Source: Microbacterium sp. cf046 (GTDB lineage: Bacteria; Actinomycetota; Actinomycetes; Actinomycetales; Microbacteriaceae). Taken from it: a stretch of 64,000 nucleotides of DNA. The notes under the pieces were generated by a model. It ran no database searches, was not told the origin of the DNA, and saw only the letters and a list, made by a program, of their open reading frames with translations. The position numbers and the translations under genes are program-made. The DNA lies in assembly GCF_900114345.1 (NCBI RefSeq), contig NZ_FOZJ01000003.1, forward strand, positions 1,233,320 through 1,297,319, written 5' to 3'. Positions 8,480-16,660 of this stretch are shown here, piece after piece (the stretch's first letter is position 1; each line of letters starts with the position of its first letter).

Positions 8480-9733
8480 TCAGTTGACGATCGCCTCGAG
8501 GTTGGACTGGACGGAATCGAGGATCTGCTGCGGATCGCCCGTCTTCAAGCCCTGGAGCTCGGAGTTGAAGTCGGTGATCACGTCCGCGGTGCCGTCGTAG
8601 GTCGGGATGCCCTGGGCGTAGTCGGCGCCCGCCAGGAACGCGGCGAGCTTCGGGTTGTCGCTCGTCCACTGGTCGGCGGCCGACTGGATCGAGGGCATGA
8701 CTCCGAACGCCTTCGAGAACGCGAGCTGCTGCTCGGTGCTCGTGAGGTACTCGGCGAGGTCGAGGGCCGCCTCCTGGTTGGGGCTGTCGGCTGCCATGCC
8801 CAGGCAGTTCGTGAACTGGAGCGTGCCCTTGCCCGCCGGACCCTCCGGCAGCTCCGTCACGACGTAGTCCACGTCCGGGTAGTCATTGGTCATGGCACCC
8901 GTGATCCAGTTGCCTTCGATCGTCATCGCGGTCAGCTGCTTGCCGAAGGCCTCACCGCCCCAGCCCGCACCCACGTCCTGCGCGTACGCGAAGCTGCCGG
9001 CCGCCATCTGATCCTTGATGTAGGTGAGCGCGTCCACGTTCTCCTGGCTGTTCGCGATCGCCTCGCCGTCCGCGACGAGACCGCCGCCGGCCTGCGCCAT
9101 GAACGTCCCGATGCGCTGCCACTCCCAGCCGAAGCCGAGGCCGACGACGCCGTCCTTCGTGAGGGTCTTGGCGACGGTCGTCAGCTCGTCCCACGTCGTC
9201 GGGATGTCGTCGTCGGTCAGACCCGCGGCATCCCACAGTCCTTTGTTGATGACGAGGCCGAGTGTCGAGAAGTCCTTCGGGGCGCAGTAGAACTCGTCCT
9301 CGAACGTGAAGTTCTCCACGAGCGACGGGTAGAAGTCGTCCTTGTTCTCTAGCAGGTCGCCGTAGGGCTGGAGCGACCCGTTGCCGGCGTATCCGGCGAG
9401 CGCCTCGGGCGCGAGATAGAAGAGGTCGGGCGGGTCGCCGGCAGCGAACCCCTGGGACAGCTCCTGCGGCAGGTCGGTGGCGACCTTCACCTCGGCGTCG
9501 ACTCCGGACTCCTCCGACCACGCCGCGACCGCTTCGGTGACGGCATCCGTCTCGGCGTCTCCGCTGGTGCCGATCAGGAGCGTGATGGCATCGTCCGACG
9601 AGGTGAGCCCGCCGTCGCCGCTGCCGGCATCGCCGGAGTCGTCGAAGCCCGAACCGCCGCATCCGCTGAGCACCAGCGCGGCGGTGACCGTGAGCGCTCC
9701 CGCGCCCGCGAGGACGCGAATCTTCCTTGTCAT
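8480..9733 (-). CDS. Sugar ABC transporter substrate-binding lipoprotein
   Basis: A 417-residue extracytoplasmic solute-binding protein of the carbohydrate family. The signal peptide ends in lipobox LSGC, followed by a Gly/Ser/Asp-rich linker. The body has the family landmarks LPQELSQGFAAGDPPDLFYL, the W-rich segment GLGFGWEWQRIGTFMAQAGG and the C-terminal hinge EYLTSTEQQLAFSKAFGVMPS. ATG 9733 is chosen for its GGGAG site 7 bases upstream and for the signal peptide; an open extension upstream runs over the promoter and operators. It is the first gene of the four-gene operon, as is usual for the most abundant component. Ligand: a sugar, probably an alpha-glucan oligosaccharide given the debranching enzyme (inference). 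Confidence 0.9.
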   Translation of the reverse strand: MTRKIRVLAGAGALTVTAALVLSGCGGSGFDDSGDAGSGDGGLTSSDDAITLLIGTSGDAETDAVTEAVAAWSEESGVDAEVKVATDLPQELSQGFAAGDPPDLFYLAPEALAGYAGNGSLQPYGDLLENKDDFYPSLVENFTFEDEFYCAPKDFSTLGLVINKGLWDAAGLTDDDIPTTWDELTTVAKTLTKDGVVGLGFGWEWQRIGTFMAQAGGGLVADGEAIANSQENVDALTYIKDQMAAGSFAYAQDVGAGWGGEAFGKQLTAMTIEGNWITGAMTNDYPDVDYVVTELPEGPAGKGTLQFTNCLGMAADSPNQEAALDLAEYLTSTEQQLAFSKAFGVMPSIQSAADQWTSDNPKLAAFLAGADYAQGIPTYDGTADVITDFNSELQGLKTGDPQQILDSVQSNLEAIVN

Positions 9734-9792
9734 GTCTGTCTCCCTTGAAGAACATCTCAGGCGGTCTCGTGGTGCCGGGGCCGCGAGCGCGC

Positions 9793-9806
9793 TTGGAACG
9801 TTCAAA
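9793..9806. promoter_or_regulatory. LacI-family operator O1
   Basis: TTGGAACGTTCAAA is a palindrome with one mismatch. The same word recurs at 9808 and 9896, giving a consensus TTTGAACGTTCAAA with the central CG pair typical of LacI/GalR operators. It lies just downstream of the predicted transcription start of the sugar operon. Confidence 0.8.
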
Positions 9807-9807
9807 C

Positions 9808-9821
9808 TTTGAACGATCAAA
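9808..9821. promoter_or_regulatory. LacI-family operator O2
   Basis: TTTGAACGATCAAA has perfect TTTGA/TCAAA arms and differs from the consensus at one central base. Its centre is 15 bp from O1, so both sites could be occupied on nearby helix faces as a roadblock to the operon. Confidence 0.8.
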
Positions 9822-9837
9822 TTCCTGCGCTCACTGA

Positions 9838-9867
9838 AAGGTAGAAGTCGATCCGAGTGAATGTCAA
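9838..9867 (-). promoter_or_regulatory. Promoter of the sugar-uptake operon
   Basis: On the minus strand TTGACA (9862-9867) and TACCTT (9838-9843) are separated by 18 bases. Transcription would start near 9831 and run directly into O2 and O1. Confidence 0.6.
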
Positions 9868-9895
9868 CCCCTTGCGCGCTACGCTGGCGATGAAC

Positions 9896-9909
9896 TTTGA
9901 ACGTTCCGA
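9896..9909. promoter_or_regulatory. LacI-family operator O3, autoregulatory
   Basis: TTTGAACGTTCCGA keeps the left arm and core of the consensus; the right arm is degenerate. It lies 26 bp before the lacI-type start codon and about 90 bp from O1/O2, so it could serve autoregulation or DNA looping. Confidence 0.6.
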
Positions 9910-9935
9910 TGCCTGTATTCGCGGGAGGGATGCCG

Positions 9936-10955
9936 ATGGCCAAGCCGCCGACGGTCGAAGACGTCGCCCGCGCCGCCGGGGTCTCGCGACAGACCGTGTC
10001 GAACGTGATCAACACTCCCGGAATCGTGCGCGCCGAGACCCGCGAACGTGTGCAGCGCGCGATCGCCGAACTCGCGTATCGCCCGCACGCCGCCGCGCGG
10101 CGACTGCGCACGCGCCGCAGCTCGACGATCGGCATCCACCTCGATCCGTACTCCGGCGGCATCTCCGGGGTCATCCTCGACAGATTCGTGCATGCGCTCA
10201 CTGAGCGTGCGAGCGAGCGCGGGATGCGGGTGCTGATCTACAGCGCACGGAGCGCCGATGAGGAGATCGAGCGGCTCGGCGGACTCGTCGACGGTGCAGA
10301 GATCGACGCGGTCGTGGTCACAGGCACGTTCTTCGGGGATCCTCGGACGGGATGGCTGCTCGAGCGCGACGTCCCGTTCGTCTCGTTCGGCCGGCCGTGG
10401 GGCGGCGGTGACGTCCAGCGCTCCGCGCACACCTGGGTCGACGTGGACGGAGCCTCCGGAACGCGAGCCGCCACCCGGCACGCGATCGCGACTGCGGGGC
10501 CCCGGGTCGGCTTCTTCGGCTGGCCCGCCGGAAGCGGAACGGGCGATGACCGCGAGCGGGGGTGGCGAGACGCGATGGCCGAGGCCGGTGCCGATGGTCC
10601 GCGATTCGAAGCCGTCGACGGCCTCGCGCATGCGCGCGACGTGATGACGGCCGCCTTCGCCGAACCCGACGTGCTGCGAAACCTCGACGCCCTCGTGTGC
10701 GTCAGCGATTCGCACGCGGTCGGCGCGCATCTGGCGGCGGCCGATGCAGGTCGGCGGAGCCTTCCCGTGATCGGCTTCGACAACACCCCGGTCGCCGAGG
10801 CGCTGGGCATCTCGAGCATCGAGCAGTCGCCGGAACTCGTCGCCGCGGCGGTGCTGGATCTGCTCATGGGCACCACCGGTCACGCCGTCACGCCGCGCGA
10901 CCGCGAGTCGGCACCTCAGCACGTCCTCGTGGAGCCGCGCCTGATCGTCCGGTAG
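9936..10955 (+). CDS. LacI family transcriptional regulator of the sugar operon
   Basis: A 339-residue regulator. The N-terminal helix-turn-helix reads PTVEDVARAAGVSRQTVSNV, followed by the hinge helix RPHAAARRLRTRRS that inserts into the CG core of the operator. The rest is a periplasmic-binding-protein-like sensor domain ending PVIGFDNTPVAEALGISSIEQ. ATG 9936 is preferred because GGGAGGG sits 6 bases upstream; ATG 9930 and TTG 9897 are in frame, but the latter lies inside operator O3. It is divergent from the transporter operon and should repress it until an imported sugar binds. Confidence 0.9.
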   Translation: MAKPPTVEDVARAAGVSRQTVSNVINTPGIVRAETRERVQRAIAELAYRPHAAARRLRTRRSSTIGIHLDPYSGGISGVILDRFVHALTERASERGMRVLIYSARSADEEIERLGGLVDGAEIDAVVVTGTFFGDPRTGWLLERDVPFVSFGRPWGGGDVQRSAHTWVDVDGASGTRAATRHAIATAGPRVGFFGWPAGSGTGDDRERGWRDAMAEAGADGPRFEAVDGLAHARDVMTAAFAEPDVLRNLDALVCVSDSHAVGAHLAAADAGRRSLPVIGFDNTPVAEALGISSIEQSPELVAAAVLDLLMGTTGHAVTPRDRESAPQHVLVEPRLIVR

Positions 10956-11077
10956 CAGCATCCCTTGACGACCGTGCATCGGAGGGCGGAGGATGAGGAC
11001 GATTCGCGTCGTGCCACCCCCCGGAACGAACGCTTGAAGACTCCGGCATACGGGCACCGCGTCACAAGGGAGTGCGC

Positions 11078-14000
11078 ATGTTCCGCAGGCTTGCCGTCGC
11101 CACAACCGCAGCATTGGTCCTCACGATGCTCGTCGCCACACCGAGCATGGCGAGTCCGCCTCCTCCGCCACCCGGTGACCAGGACCGGCTTGCCGTGTAC
11201 ACGGGCACCGTGGGCGTGGAAGGGCTGGCGGCGATCGTCGGCCTGGGTGTCGACCGGAACGAGCTGGTCACCACTCCGAGCGGCGAAGTGTCCGGGCAGG
11301 TCGACGTTCAGGTGATCCTGAGCGGGGACCAGGCGGCGCGCCTGGCCGAGGGCGGCACGGCCCTCGAGGTGAAGGCGCCGTCCGCGCAGCGACGTTCGCT
11401 GGATGCCGCCGACGGGGTGTTCCGCATGTACAGCGGACCGGGTGGAATCCTCGAGGAGCTCCAGGCGATTGCCGCCGAGCACCCGGACATCGCCCAGTTC
11501 CGAGTGATCGGCAAGACCGTGCAGGGCAAGGACATCGGCGCGGTGCGACTGACCAAGAACGTCGCGAAGACCAAGGACGGCAAGCGCCCCACCACCGTGT
11601 ACATCGGCGCGCAGCACGCCCGCGAGTGGATCACCCCCGAGATGGTGCGGCGACTGCTCTCCTACTACGCGGACTCGTACGGCAGCGACCGGCGGATCAA
11701 GAGCATCGTGGACACGACCGAGCTCTGGTTCGTGCCGGTCGCCAACCCCGATGGCTACGACTTCACCTTCAGCGAAGGCCAGCGACTCTGGCGCAAGAAC
11801 CTCCGTGACAACGACGGCGATGGGCAGATCAGCGTCGGCGACGGAGTCGACCTCAACCGCAACTACCCGACACGCTGGGGCTACGACAACGAGGGCTCCT
11901 CACCCGACCCGGCGAGCGACACGTACCGTGGCCCCGCGCCCGCGTCGGAACCCGAGACGCAGGCCATCGACGCCCTGTTCGCGAAGGTCACACCGGAGTT
12001 CCTCGTGAATTACCACTCCGCGGCCGAGCTCCTGTTGCACGGAATCGGATGGCAGGTCGCGACGCCCTCGCCGGACGACGTGATCTACGAGGCGATGGTC
12101 GGCGACGATGCGACCCCCGCGATCGCCGGCTACGATCCCGACATCTCGGCGGAGCTGTACACGACCAACGGCGACACCGATTCGCACACCCAGGAGGCGT
12201 ACGGAACTCTCGGATTCACGCCGGAGATGGGCACCTGCGAGTCGGCGTCGGACGTGTATCCCGACGACGAGTGGTTCGCGGAGGACTGCGAGAGCGGCTT
12301 CAACTTCCCCGATGACGAGGGGCTGATCCAGGCGGAGTTCGAGAAGAACATCCCGTTCGCCCTTGCCGTGGCGGAGTCGGCGAAGGACCCGAACGACCCC
12401 GTCTCGGTCGTCGGCCGGGATGCCGAGGACTTCCGGCTGGACTCCTTCACGGTGTCCTACGGCGATCCCCAGACGGTCGCGGTGTGGGCCAAGCGCGATC
12501 TGCTCGCCAAGTTCATGAACTACCGGATCAACGGCGGGCCCATCAGGATCTCGACCGTCAAGGAGTGGAAGGGCGGCGAACGGTACGGCGACGAGAACGT
12601 CGACTACTACGCCGAGTACCGCGGCACGGTCAAGGGAGCCAAGGCGGGCGACAGCGTGGAGGTGTGGTTCACGGCGCTCCCATCGGCGCGCGACATCGTC
12701 GCCAACCGCAAGGTGAAGAAGGTCGAGAGCGGGCACTTCACCTACCAGGTGGCGCAGGACACCGGCAATTCGGTGCTGATCCTCGCCAACGAGGACTACA
12801 CGGGAGTCAACCCCGAGGAGTCCCCGCGCGGCGACGGCCCGAAGTACCTCGACGAGCACATCGCGGCGCTCGAGGCGAACGGTGTCACCCCGGACGTGTG
12901 GGACGTCGATGCGAACGGCGTGCCGCACGACCTCGCCGTGCTGAGCCACTACGACGCCGTGCTCTGGTACCTGGGCGACAACCGGCTGACGCAGGATCCG
13001 GAGGACGTGGTCACCGAGACGTACTTCGGGGACTTCGAAGACGCCTCGGTGGCGGAGCGGCAGCAGTATCTGACGCTCGCCGTGCGGGACTACCTCAACG
13101 AGGGCGGCAAGCTCGCACTCGCGGGGGAGACGGCGGCCTATTACGGACAGCTCGGGGCGGCGCTGGGCGGGATCTACTACGGCCTGGACGGCCAGCCCGA
13201 CCAGGAGTGCGTCGTCACGGGGGACCCGTTCTCCGACTGCCTGCTGCTCGCCGACGACTTCACCCAGTACTGGATGGGGGCGTACGGCCGCACGCCGGTC
13301 GGAGCCGACGGGATCACGGGGACGGCTGCGCCGCTCGACGGCCTCGAAGCCCTCTTCGGCGGAACCGCGACAGAGGAGAACCCGGTCGATGAGGCCAGCG
13401 CGCTCACAGTGACCAGCGACGCGCTGCCGGTCGACGAGTTCCCGCAGTTCGAGAGCTGGGCGGCCGCGGAGTATCAGAACCCTTCGGGTCCGTTCATCCC
13501 GATCGAGGGTCTCTGGGCGATGTTCGCCGCGCACATCGATGACGGCTACCAGCGACTCAGCCGCACGTTCGCCGTGCCCGAGCTCGGAGCGGGTGATACC
13601 GCTACGTTCGATGCGCAGCTCTCATACGCCACGGAGTTCGGCTACGACAATGTCATCGTCGAAGCCAGGCCGGTCGGCACCGAGGACTGGACCACGCTGC
13701 CCGATCTCGGCGGGGCCACCTCGACCACGCCGCCGGCGGAGTGCGAGGCCGGCTTCTACGTCGAAGGCCACCCGCAGCTCGAGCACTACCTCACCGTCGC
13801 GAACCCGTGCCTGTCGACGGGGACGACCGGCGAATGGAACGCATTCACCGGTACATCCGGCGGCTGGATCCCGGTGTCGTTCGACCTCAGCGCGTACGCC
13901 GGGCAGGAGGTCGAGATCGTGGTCAGCTACGTCACCGACGTCTTCACCGGTGACACGGGCGTCATCGTCGATGACACCAGGCTCGTCCTGAACGGCGTCG

Positions 14001-14233
14001 CGAGCGAAGCGCAGGGCTTCGAAGAGACCGTCGAGCCGTGGACAGTGCTGCCGGCCCCCGAGGGAAGCCTCGAGAACACCGGGGAGTTCACGCGCACGAC
14101 GGTCGAGGGTCCGTTCAACGCCGCCACCGCGACGCCGGACACGGTCCTGCTCGGATTCGGCCTCGAGCAGCTCGACTCGGATGCTGCGCGCGCCGAGGTC
14201 GTGGCGCGCCTGCTCACGCACTTCGCCGGGTAG
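11078..14233 (+). CDS. Secreted M14 zinc carboxypeptidase with large C-terminal region
   Basis: A 1051-residue exported protein: signal peptide ending near PSMASPP, a propeptide-like region (about 30-110), then a carboxypeptidase domain. Zinc ligands are H180 and E183 (in GAQHAREW) and H313 (VNYHSAAE); the catalytic Glu is E383 in TPEMG. DLNRNYPTRWGYDN carries the substrate-binding Asn-Arg. The C-terminal half resembles the end of immune-inhibitor-A-type peptidases: a glutamine-amidotransferase-like segment (NSVLILANEDYTGVNP), then a jelly-roll-like domain with GWIPVSFDLSAYAGQEVEIV. ATG 11078 follows AAGGGAG by 5 bases; a GTG two codons earlier overlaps that site. It probably releases C-terminal residues from extracellular proteins and may feed the adjacent histidine pathway. 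Confidence 0.87.
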   Translation: MFRRLAVATTAALVLTMLVATPSMASPPPPPPGDQDRLAVYTGTVGVEGLAAIVGLGVDRNELVTTPSGEVSGQVDVQVILSGDQAARLAEGGTALEVKAPSAQRRSLDAADGVFRMYSGPGGILEELQAIAAEHPDIAQFRVIGKTVQGKDIGAVRLTKNVAKTKDGKRPTTVYIGAQHAREWITPEMVRRLLSYYADSYGSDRRIKSIVDTTELWFVPVANPDGYDFTFSEGQRLWRKNLRDNDGDGQISVGDGVDLNRNYPTRWGYDNEGSSPDPASDTYRGPAPASEPETQAIDALFAKVTPEFLVNYHSAAELLLHGIGWQVATPSPDDVIYEAMVGDDATPAIAGYDPDISAELYTTNGDTDSHTQEAYGTLGFTPEMGTCESASDVYPDDEWFAEDCESGFNFPDDEGLIQAEFEKNIPFALAVAESAKDPNDPVSVVGRDAEDFRLDSFTVSYGDPQTVAVWAKRDLLAKFMNYRINGGPIRISTVKEWKGGERYGDENVDYYAEYRGTVKGAKAGDSVEVWFTALPSARDIVANRKVKKVESGHFTYQVAQDTGNSVLILANEDYTGVNPEESPRGDGPKYLDEHIAALEANGVTPDVWDVDANGVPHDLAVLSHYDAVLWYLGDNRLTQDPEDVVTETYFGDFEDASVAERQQYLTLAVRDYLNEGGKLALAGETAAYYGQLGAALGGIYYGLDGQPDQECVVTGDPFSDCLLLADDFTQYWMGAYGRTPVGADGITGTAAPLDGLEALFGGTATEENPVDEASALTVTSDALPVDEFPQFESWAAAEYQNPSGPFIPIEGLWAMFAAHIDDGYQRLSRTFAVPELGAGDTATFDAQLSYATEFGYDNVIVEARPVGTEDWTTLPDLGGATSTTPPAECEAGFYVEGHPQLEHYLTVANPCLSTGTTGEWNAFTGTSGGWIPVSFDLSAYAGQEVEIVVSYVTDVFTGDTGVIVDDTRLVLNGVASEAQGFEETVEPWTVLPAPEGSLENTGEFTRTTVEGPFNAATATPDTVLLGFGLEQLDSDAARAEVVARLLTHFAG

Positions 14234-14247
14234 CGGGCTCCGCGGAA

Positions 14248-14281
14248 CGGGGGAGCGCGGCATCAGCGCCGCGCACCCCCG
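14248..14281. terminator. Bidirectional terminator hairpin
   Basis: CGGGGG-A-GCGCGGC (14248-14261) pairs with GCCGCGC-A-CCCCCG (14268-14281) around a 6-base loop, with one A-A mismatch. It separates the carboxypeptidase from the convergent iclR-type gene and covers that gene's last codons. Confidence 0.6.
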
Positions 14282-15045
14282 ATCCGGCGACCCAGCTCGC
14301 TCGCCAGCGGCGCGATGTGGGCGGCGAGCGCGGCGGGATCGCGCGGCGGATCCGTGGGATAGGTGACGGCGATCGCGGCGATCGGCCAGCCGACGTGATC
14401 GAGCACTGCGACCCCGACCGACCCCAGCCCGATCGTCACCTCGCCGTCCTCGAGCGCGTATCCGCGTCCGCGCACGTCGCGCAGCACGTCGCGGAGCTCG
14501 CCCGGCCTGCTCGGACCTCGTCCCGTGCGGTCGGCGAATGATGCGGCATCCGGATACAGCGCGCGCACCTGCTCGCGGGGCAGCGCGGCGAGCATCGATC
14601 TGCCCGACGCCGTGAGGTGCGCGGGCAGCCGCACGCCGACATCCGTGACCAGGGCGGGGCGGCGCGGGGCGCGCTCTTCGACGATGTAGAGCACATCGCG
14701 GCCGGTCATCACGGCGAGGTGCGCGCTCTCGCCGGTTCCGTCGGCCAGCGCCGCGACCAGCGTCCGGCCCACGTGTGCGAGCGGCTGCTGACGCGCGTAC
14801 CCGCCGGCGAGCTCGAAAGCCGCGGTGCCCAGACCCCAGCGACGCTCGGCGGCGAGGTGCACCACGAAGCCGTGCTCCTCGAGGGTCGCGAGCAGGTGGT
14901 AGACGCTCGAGCGCGGCACCCCCAGCTGCGCGGCGATCGTCCGAGCGGCGATCGGACCGCGCTGACGCGCGAGCAGGGACAGGATCCGCAGCGTCTGATC
15001 GGCTGCCGGAACCTGAGGTCGAAGCGGAGGCGAAGTGTCTGGCAT
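14263..15045 (-). CDS. IclR family regulator, probably of the hut operon
   Basis: A 260-residue protein. The winged helix-turn-helix (about 12-75) reads LRILSLLARQRGPIAARTIA then VPRSSVYHLLATLEEHGFV; the effector domain contains RSMLAALP and the C-terminal GSVGVAVLDHVGWPIAAIAV typical of IclR sensors. ATG 15045 is chosen because family N-termini begin shortly before the helix-turn-helix; an upstream extension overlaps hutH. It is divergent from hutH with only 61 bp between the starts, filled by inverted repeats. Control of histidine degradation by urocanate or a related ligand is inferred from position. Confidence 0.85.
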   Translation of the reverse strand: MPDTSPPLRPQVPAADQTLRILSLLARQRGPIAARTIAAQLGVPRSSVYHLLATLEEHGFVVHLAAERRWGLGTAAFELAGGYARQQPLAHVGRTLVAALADGTGESAHLAVMTGRDVLYIVEERAPRRPALVTDVGVRLPAHLTASGRSMLAALPREQVRALYPDAASFADRTGRGPSRPGELRDVLRDVRGRGYALEDGEVTIGLGSVGVAVLDHVGWPIAAIAVTYPTDPPRDPAALAAHIAPLASELGRRIGGARR

Positions 15046-15066
15046 GACAGACACAGGATGCCAGAC
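15036..15066. promoter_or_regulatory. Operator region between iclR-type gene and hutH
   Basis: Two nested inverted repeats: GTCTGGCAT (15037-15045) with ATGCCAGAC (15058-15066), a perfect 9-bp pair with a 12-base spacer; and TGTCTG (15036-15041) with CAGACA (15048-15053). The first overlaps the regulator's start codon, which suggests autoregulation as well as control of hut. Confidence 0.65.
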
Positions 15067-15106
15067 TCCACTGTTCCGCGCGAGCGGGCGGGTGTGGAAT
15101 CGAGTC

Positions 15107-16660
15107 ATGACCACAGTCATCGATCACCACACCGACACCGTCGTCGTCGGCGCGGCACCCCTGCGCCCCGAGGACGTCGTCGCCGTCGCGCGCCACGGAG
15201 CGCGCGTCGAGCTCGACGCCGTCGCCCTCGAGCGGATCGCAGCGTCGCGCATCCTCGTCGAGGACCTCGCGGACGACCCCGAACCGCACTACGGCATCTC
15301 GACCGGGTTCGGAGCGCTCGCCACGACGTTCATCGCGACGCCGCGCCGCGCCCAGCTGCAGGCGAGCCTCATCCGCTCCCATGCGGCCGGCACCGGCGCC
15401 GAAGTCGAGACCGAGGTCGTGCGCGCGCTGCAGCTGCTGCGCCTGCAGACCCTCGCCACCGGTCACACCGGCGTGCGACCGGTCGTCGCCCTGACCTACG
15501 CCGGGATGCTGAACAGCGGGATCACCCCGATCGTGCGCGAGTACGGTTCGCTGGGCTGTTCGGGCGACCTCGCCCCGCTCTCGCACGTCGCGCTGGCCGC
15601 GATGGGCGAGGGGGACGTCCGCACCGCCACCGGGGAGCTCACTTCCGCGGGCGATGCCCTTGCCGAGGCGGGCCTCGAGCCACTCGTCCTTCGCGAGAAG
15701 GAGGGCCTGGCGCTGATCAACGGCACGGACGGCATGCTTGGGATGCTGCTCATCGCGCTCCACGACCTCTCGGTGCTGCTCGAGACCGCCGACATCGCCG
15801 CCGCCATGTCGATCGAGAGCCAGCTGGGCACCGACGCTGTGTTCGCCGCAGACCTCATGGCCCTGCGCCCGCAGGTCGGGCAGGCCGCCTCCGCCGCCAA
15901 CCTCCGCGCGTACCTCGGCGACTCGCCGATCGTCGCGTCGCACAAGGGTCCTGAGTGCACCCGCGTCCAGGACGCGTACTCGCTGCGGTGCGCGCCGCAG
16001 GTGCACGGCGCCGCGCGGGACACCGCCGACTACGCCCGGTCGATCGCATTCCGCGAGCTGTCATCGGCGGTGGACAATCCGGTCATCACCGACGACGGCC
16101 GGGTGGAGTCCAACGGCAACTTCCACGGCGCCCCGGTCGCGTACGTCCTGGACTTCCTCGCGATCGCGGTCGCCGACGTCGCCTCGATCTCGGAGCGGCG
16201 CACCGACCGCGCCCTGGACCCCGCCCGCAGCCACGGCCTGCCGCCCTTCCTCGCCCACGAGGTCGGAGTGGACTCGGGCCTCATGATCGCGCAGTACGCG
16301 GCGGCCGGGATCGTCTCCGAACTCAAGCGCCTCGCGGTTCCGGCATCCGTCGATTCGATCCCCTCCAGCGCGATGCAGGAGGACCACGTGTCGATGGGGT
16401 GGGCCGCCGCACGGAAGCTGCGCCGCGGGATCGACGGGCTCGCCCGCGTGCTCGCGATCGAGGTGCTGACCGGAGCACGAGCGATCGATCTGCGCGCTCC
16501 ACTCCAGCCCGGACCGGCGACCGGAGCTGTGCGCGACCTCGTGCGCACCGTCGTCCGCGGACCCGGCCACGACCACTTCCTCTCACCCGACATCGAAGCG
16601 GTGACCGACCTGGTCATCTCCGGCCAGGTCGCCGCAGCCGCAGAAGGAGCAGTCCGATGA
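15107..16660 (+). CDS. hutH: Histidine ammonia-lyase
   Basis: A 517-residue enzyme that removes ammonia from L-histidine to give urocanate, first step of histidine degradation, in the cytosol. The MIO prosthetic group forms from C151-S152-G153 in GSLGCSGDLAPLSH; most bacterial enzymes have Ala in the first position, but I recall a Cys-Ser-Gly version in actinobacteria. Other landmarks are YGISTGFGAL near residue 63, QDAYSLRCAPQVHGA and SSAMQEDHVSMG. ATG 15107 is supported by family length; open sequence upstream reaches 15035 but overlaps the operator. It overlaps hutU by ATGA. Confidence 0.95.
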   Translation: MTTVIDHHTDTVVVGAAPLRPEDVVAVARHGARVELDAVALERIAASRILVEDLADDPEPHYGISTGFGALATTFIATPRRAQLQASLIRSHAAGTGAEVETEVVRALQLLRLQTLATGHTGVRPVVALTYAGMLNSGITPIVREYGSLGCSGDLAPLSHVALAAMGEGDVRTATGELTSAGDALAEAGLEPLVLREKEGLALINGTDGMLGMLLIALHDLSVLLETADIAAAMSIESQLGTDAVFAADLMALRPQVGQAASAANLRAYLGDSPIVASHKGPECTRVQDAYSLRCAPQVHGAARDTADYARSIAFRELSSAVDNPVITDDGRVESNGNFHGAPVAYVLDFLAIAVADVASISERRTDRALDPARSHGLPPFLAHEVGVDSGLMIAQYAAAGIVSELKRLAVPASVDSIPSSAMQEDHVSMGWAAARKLRRGIDGLARVLAIEVLTGARAIDLRAPLQPGPATGAVRDLVRTVVRGPGHDHFLSPDIEAVTDLVISGQVAAAAEGAVR

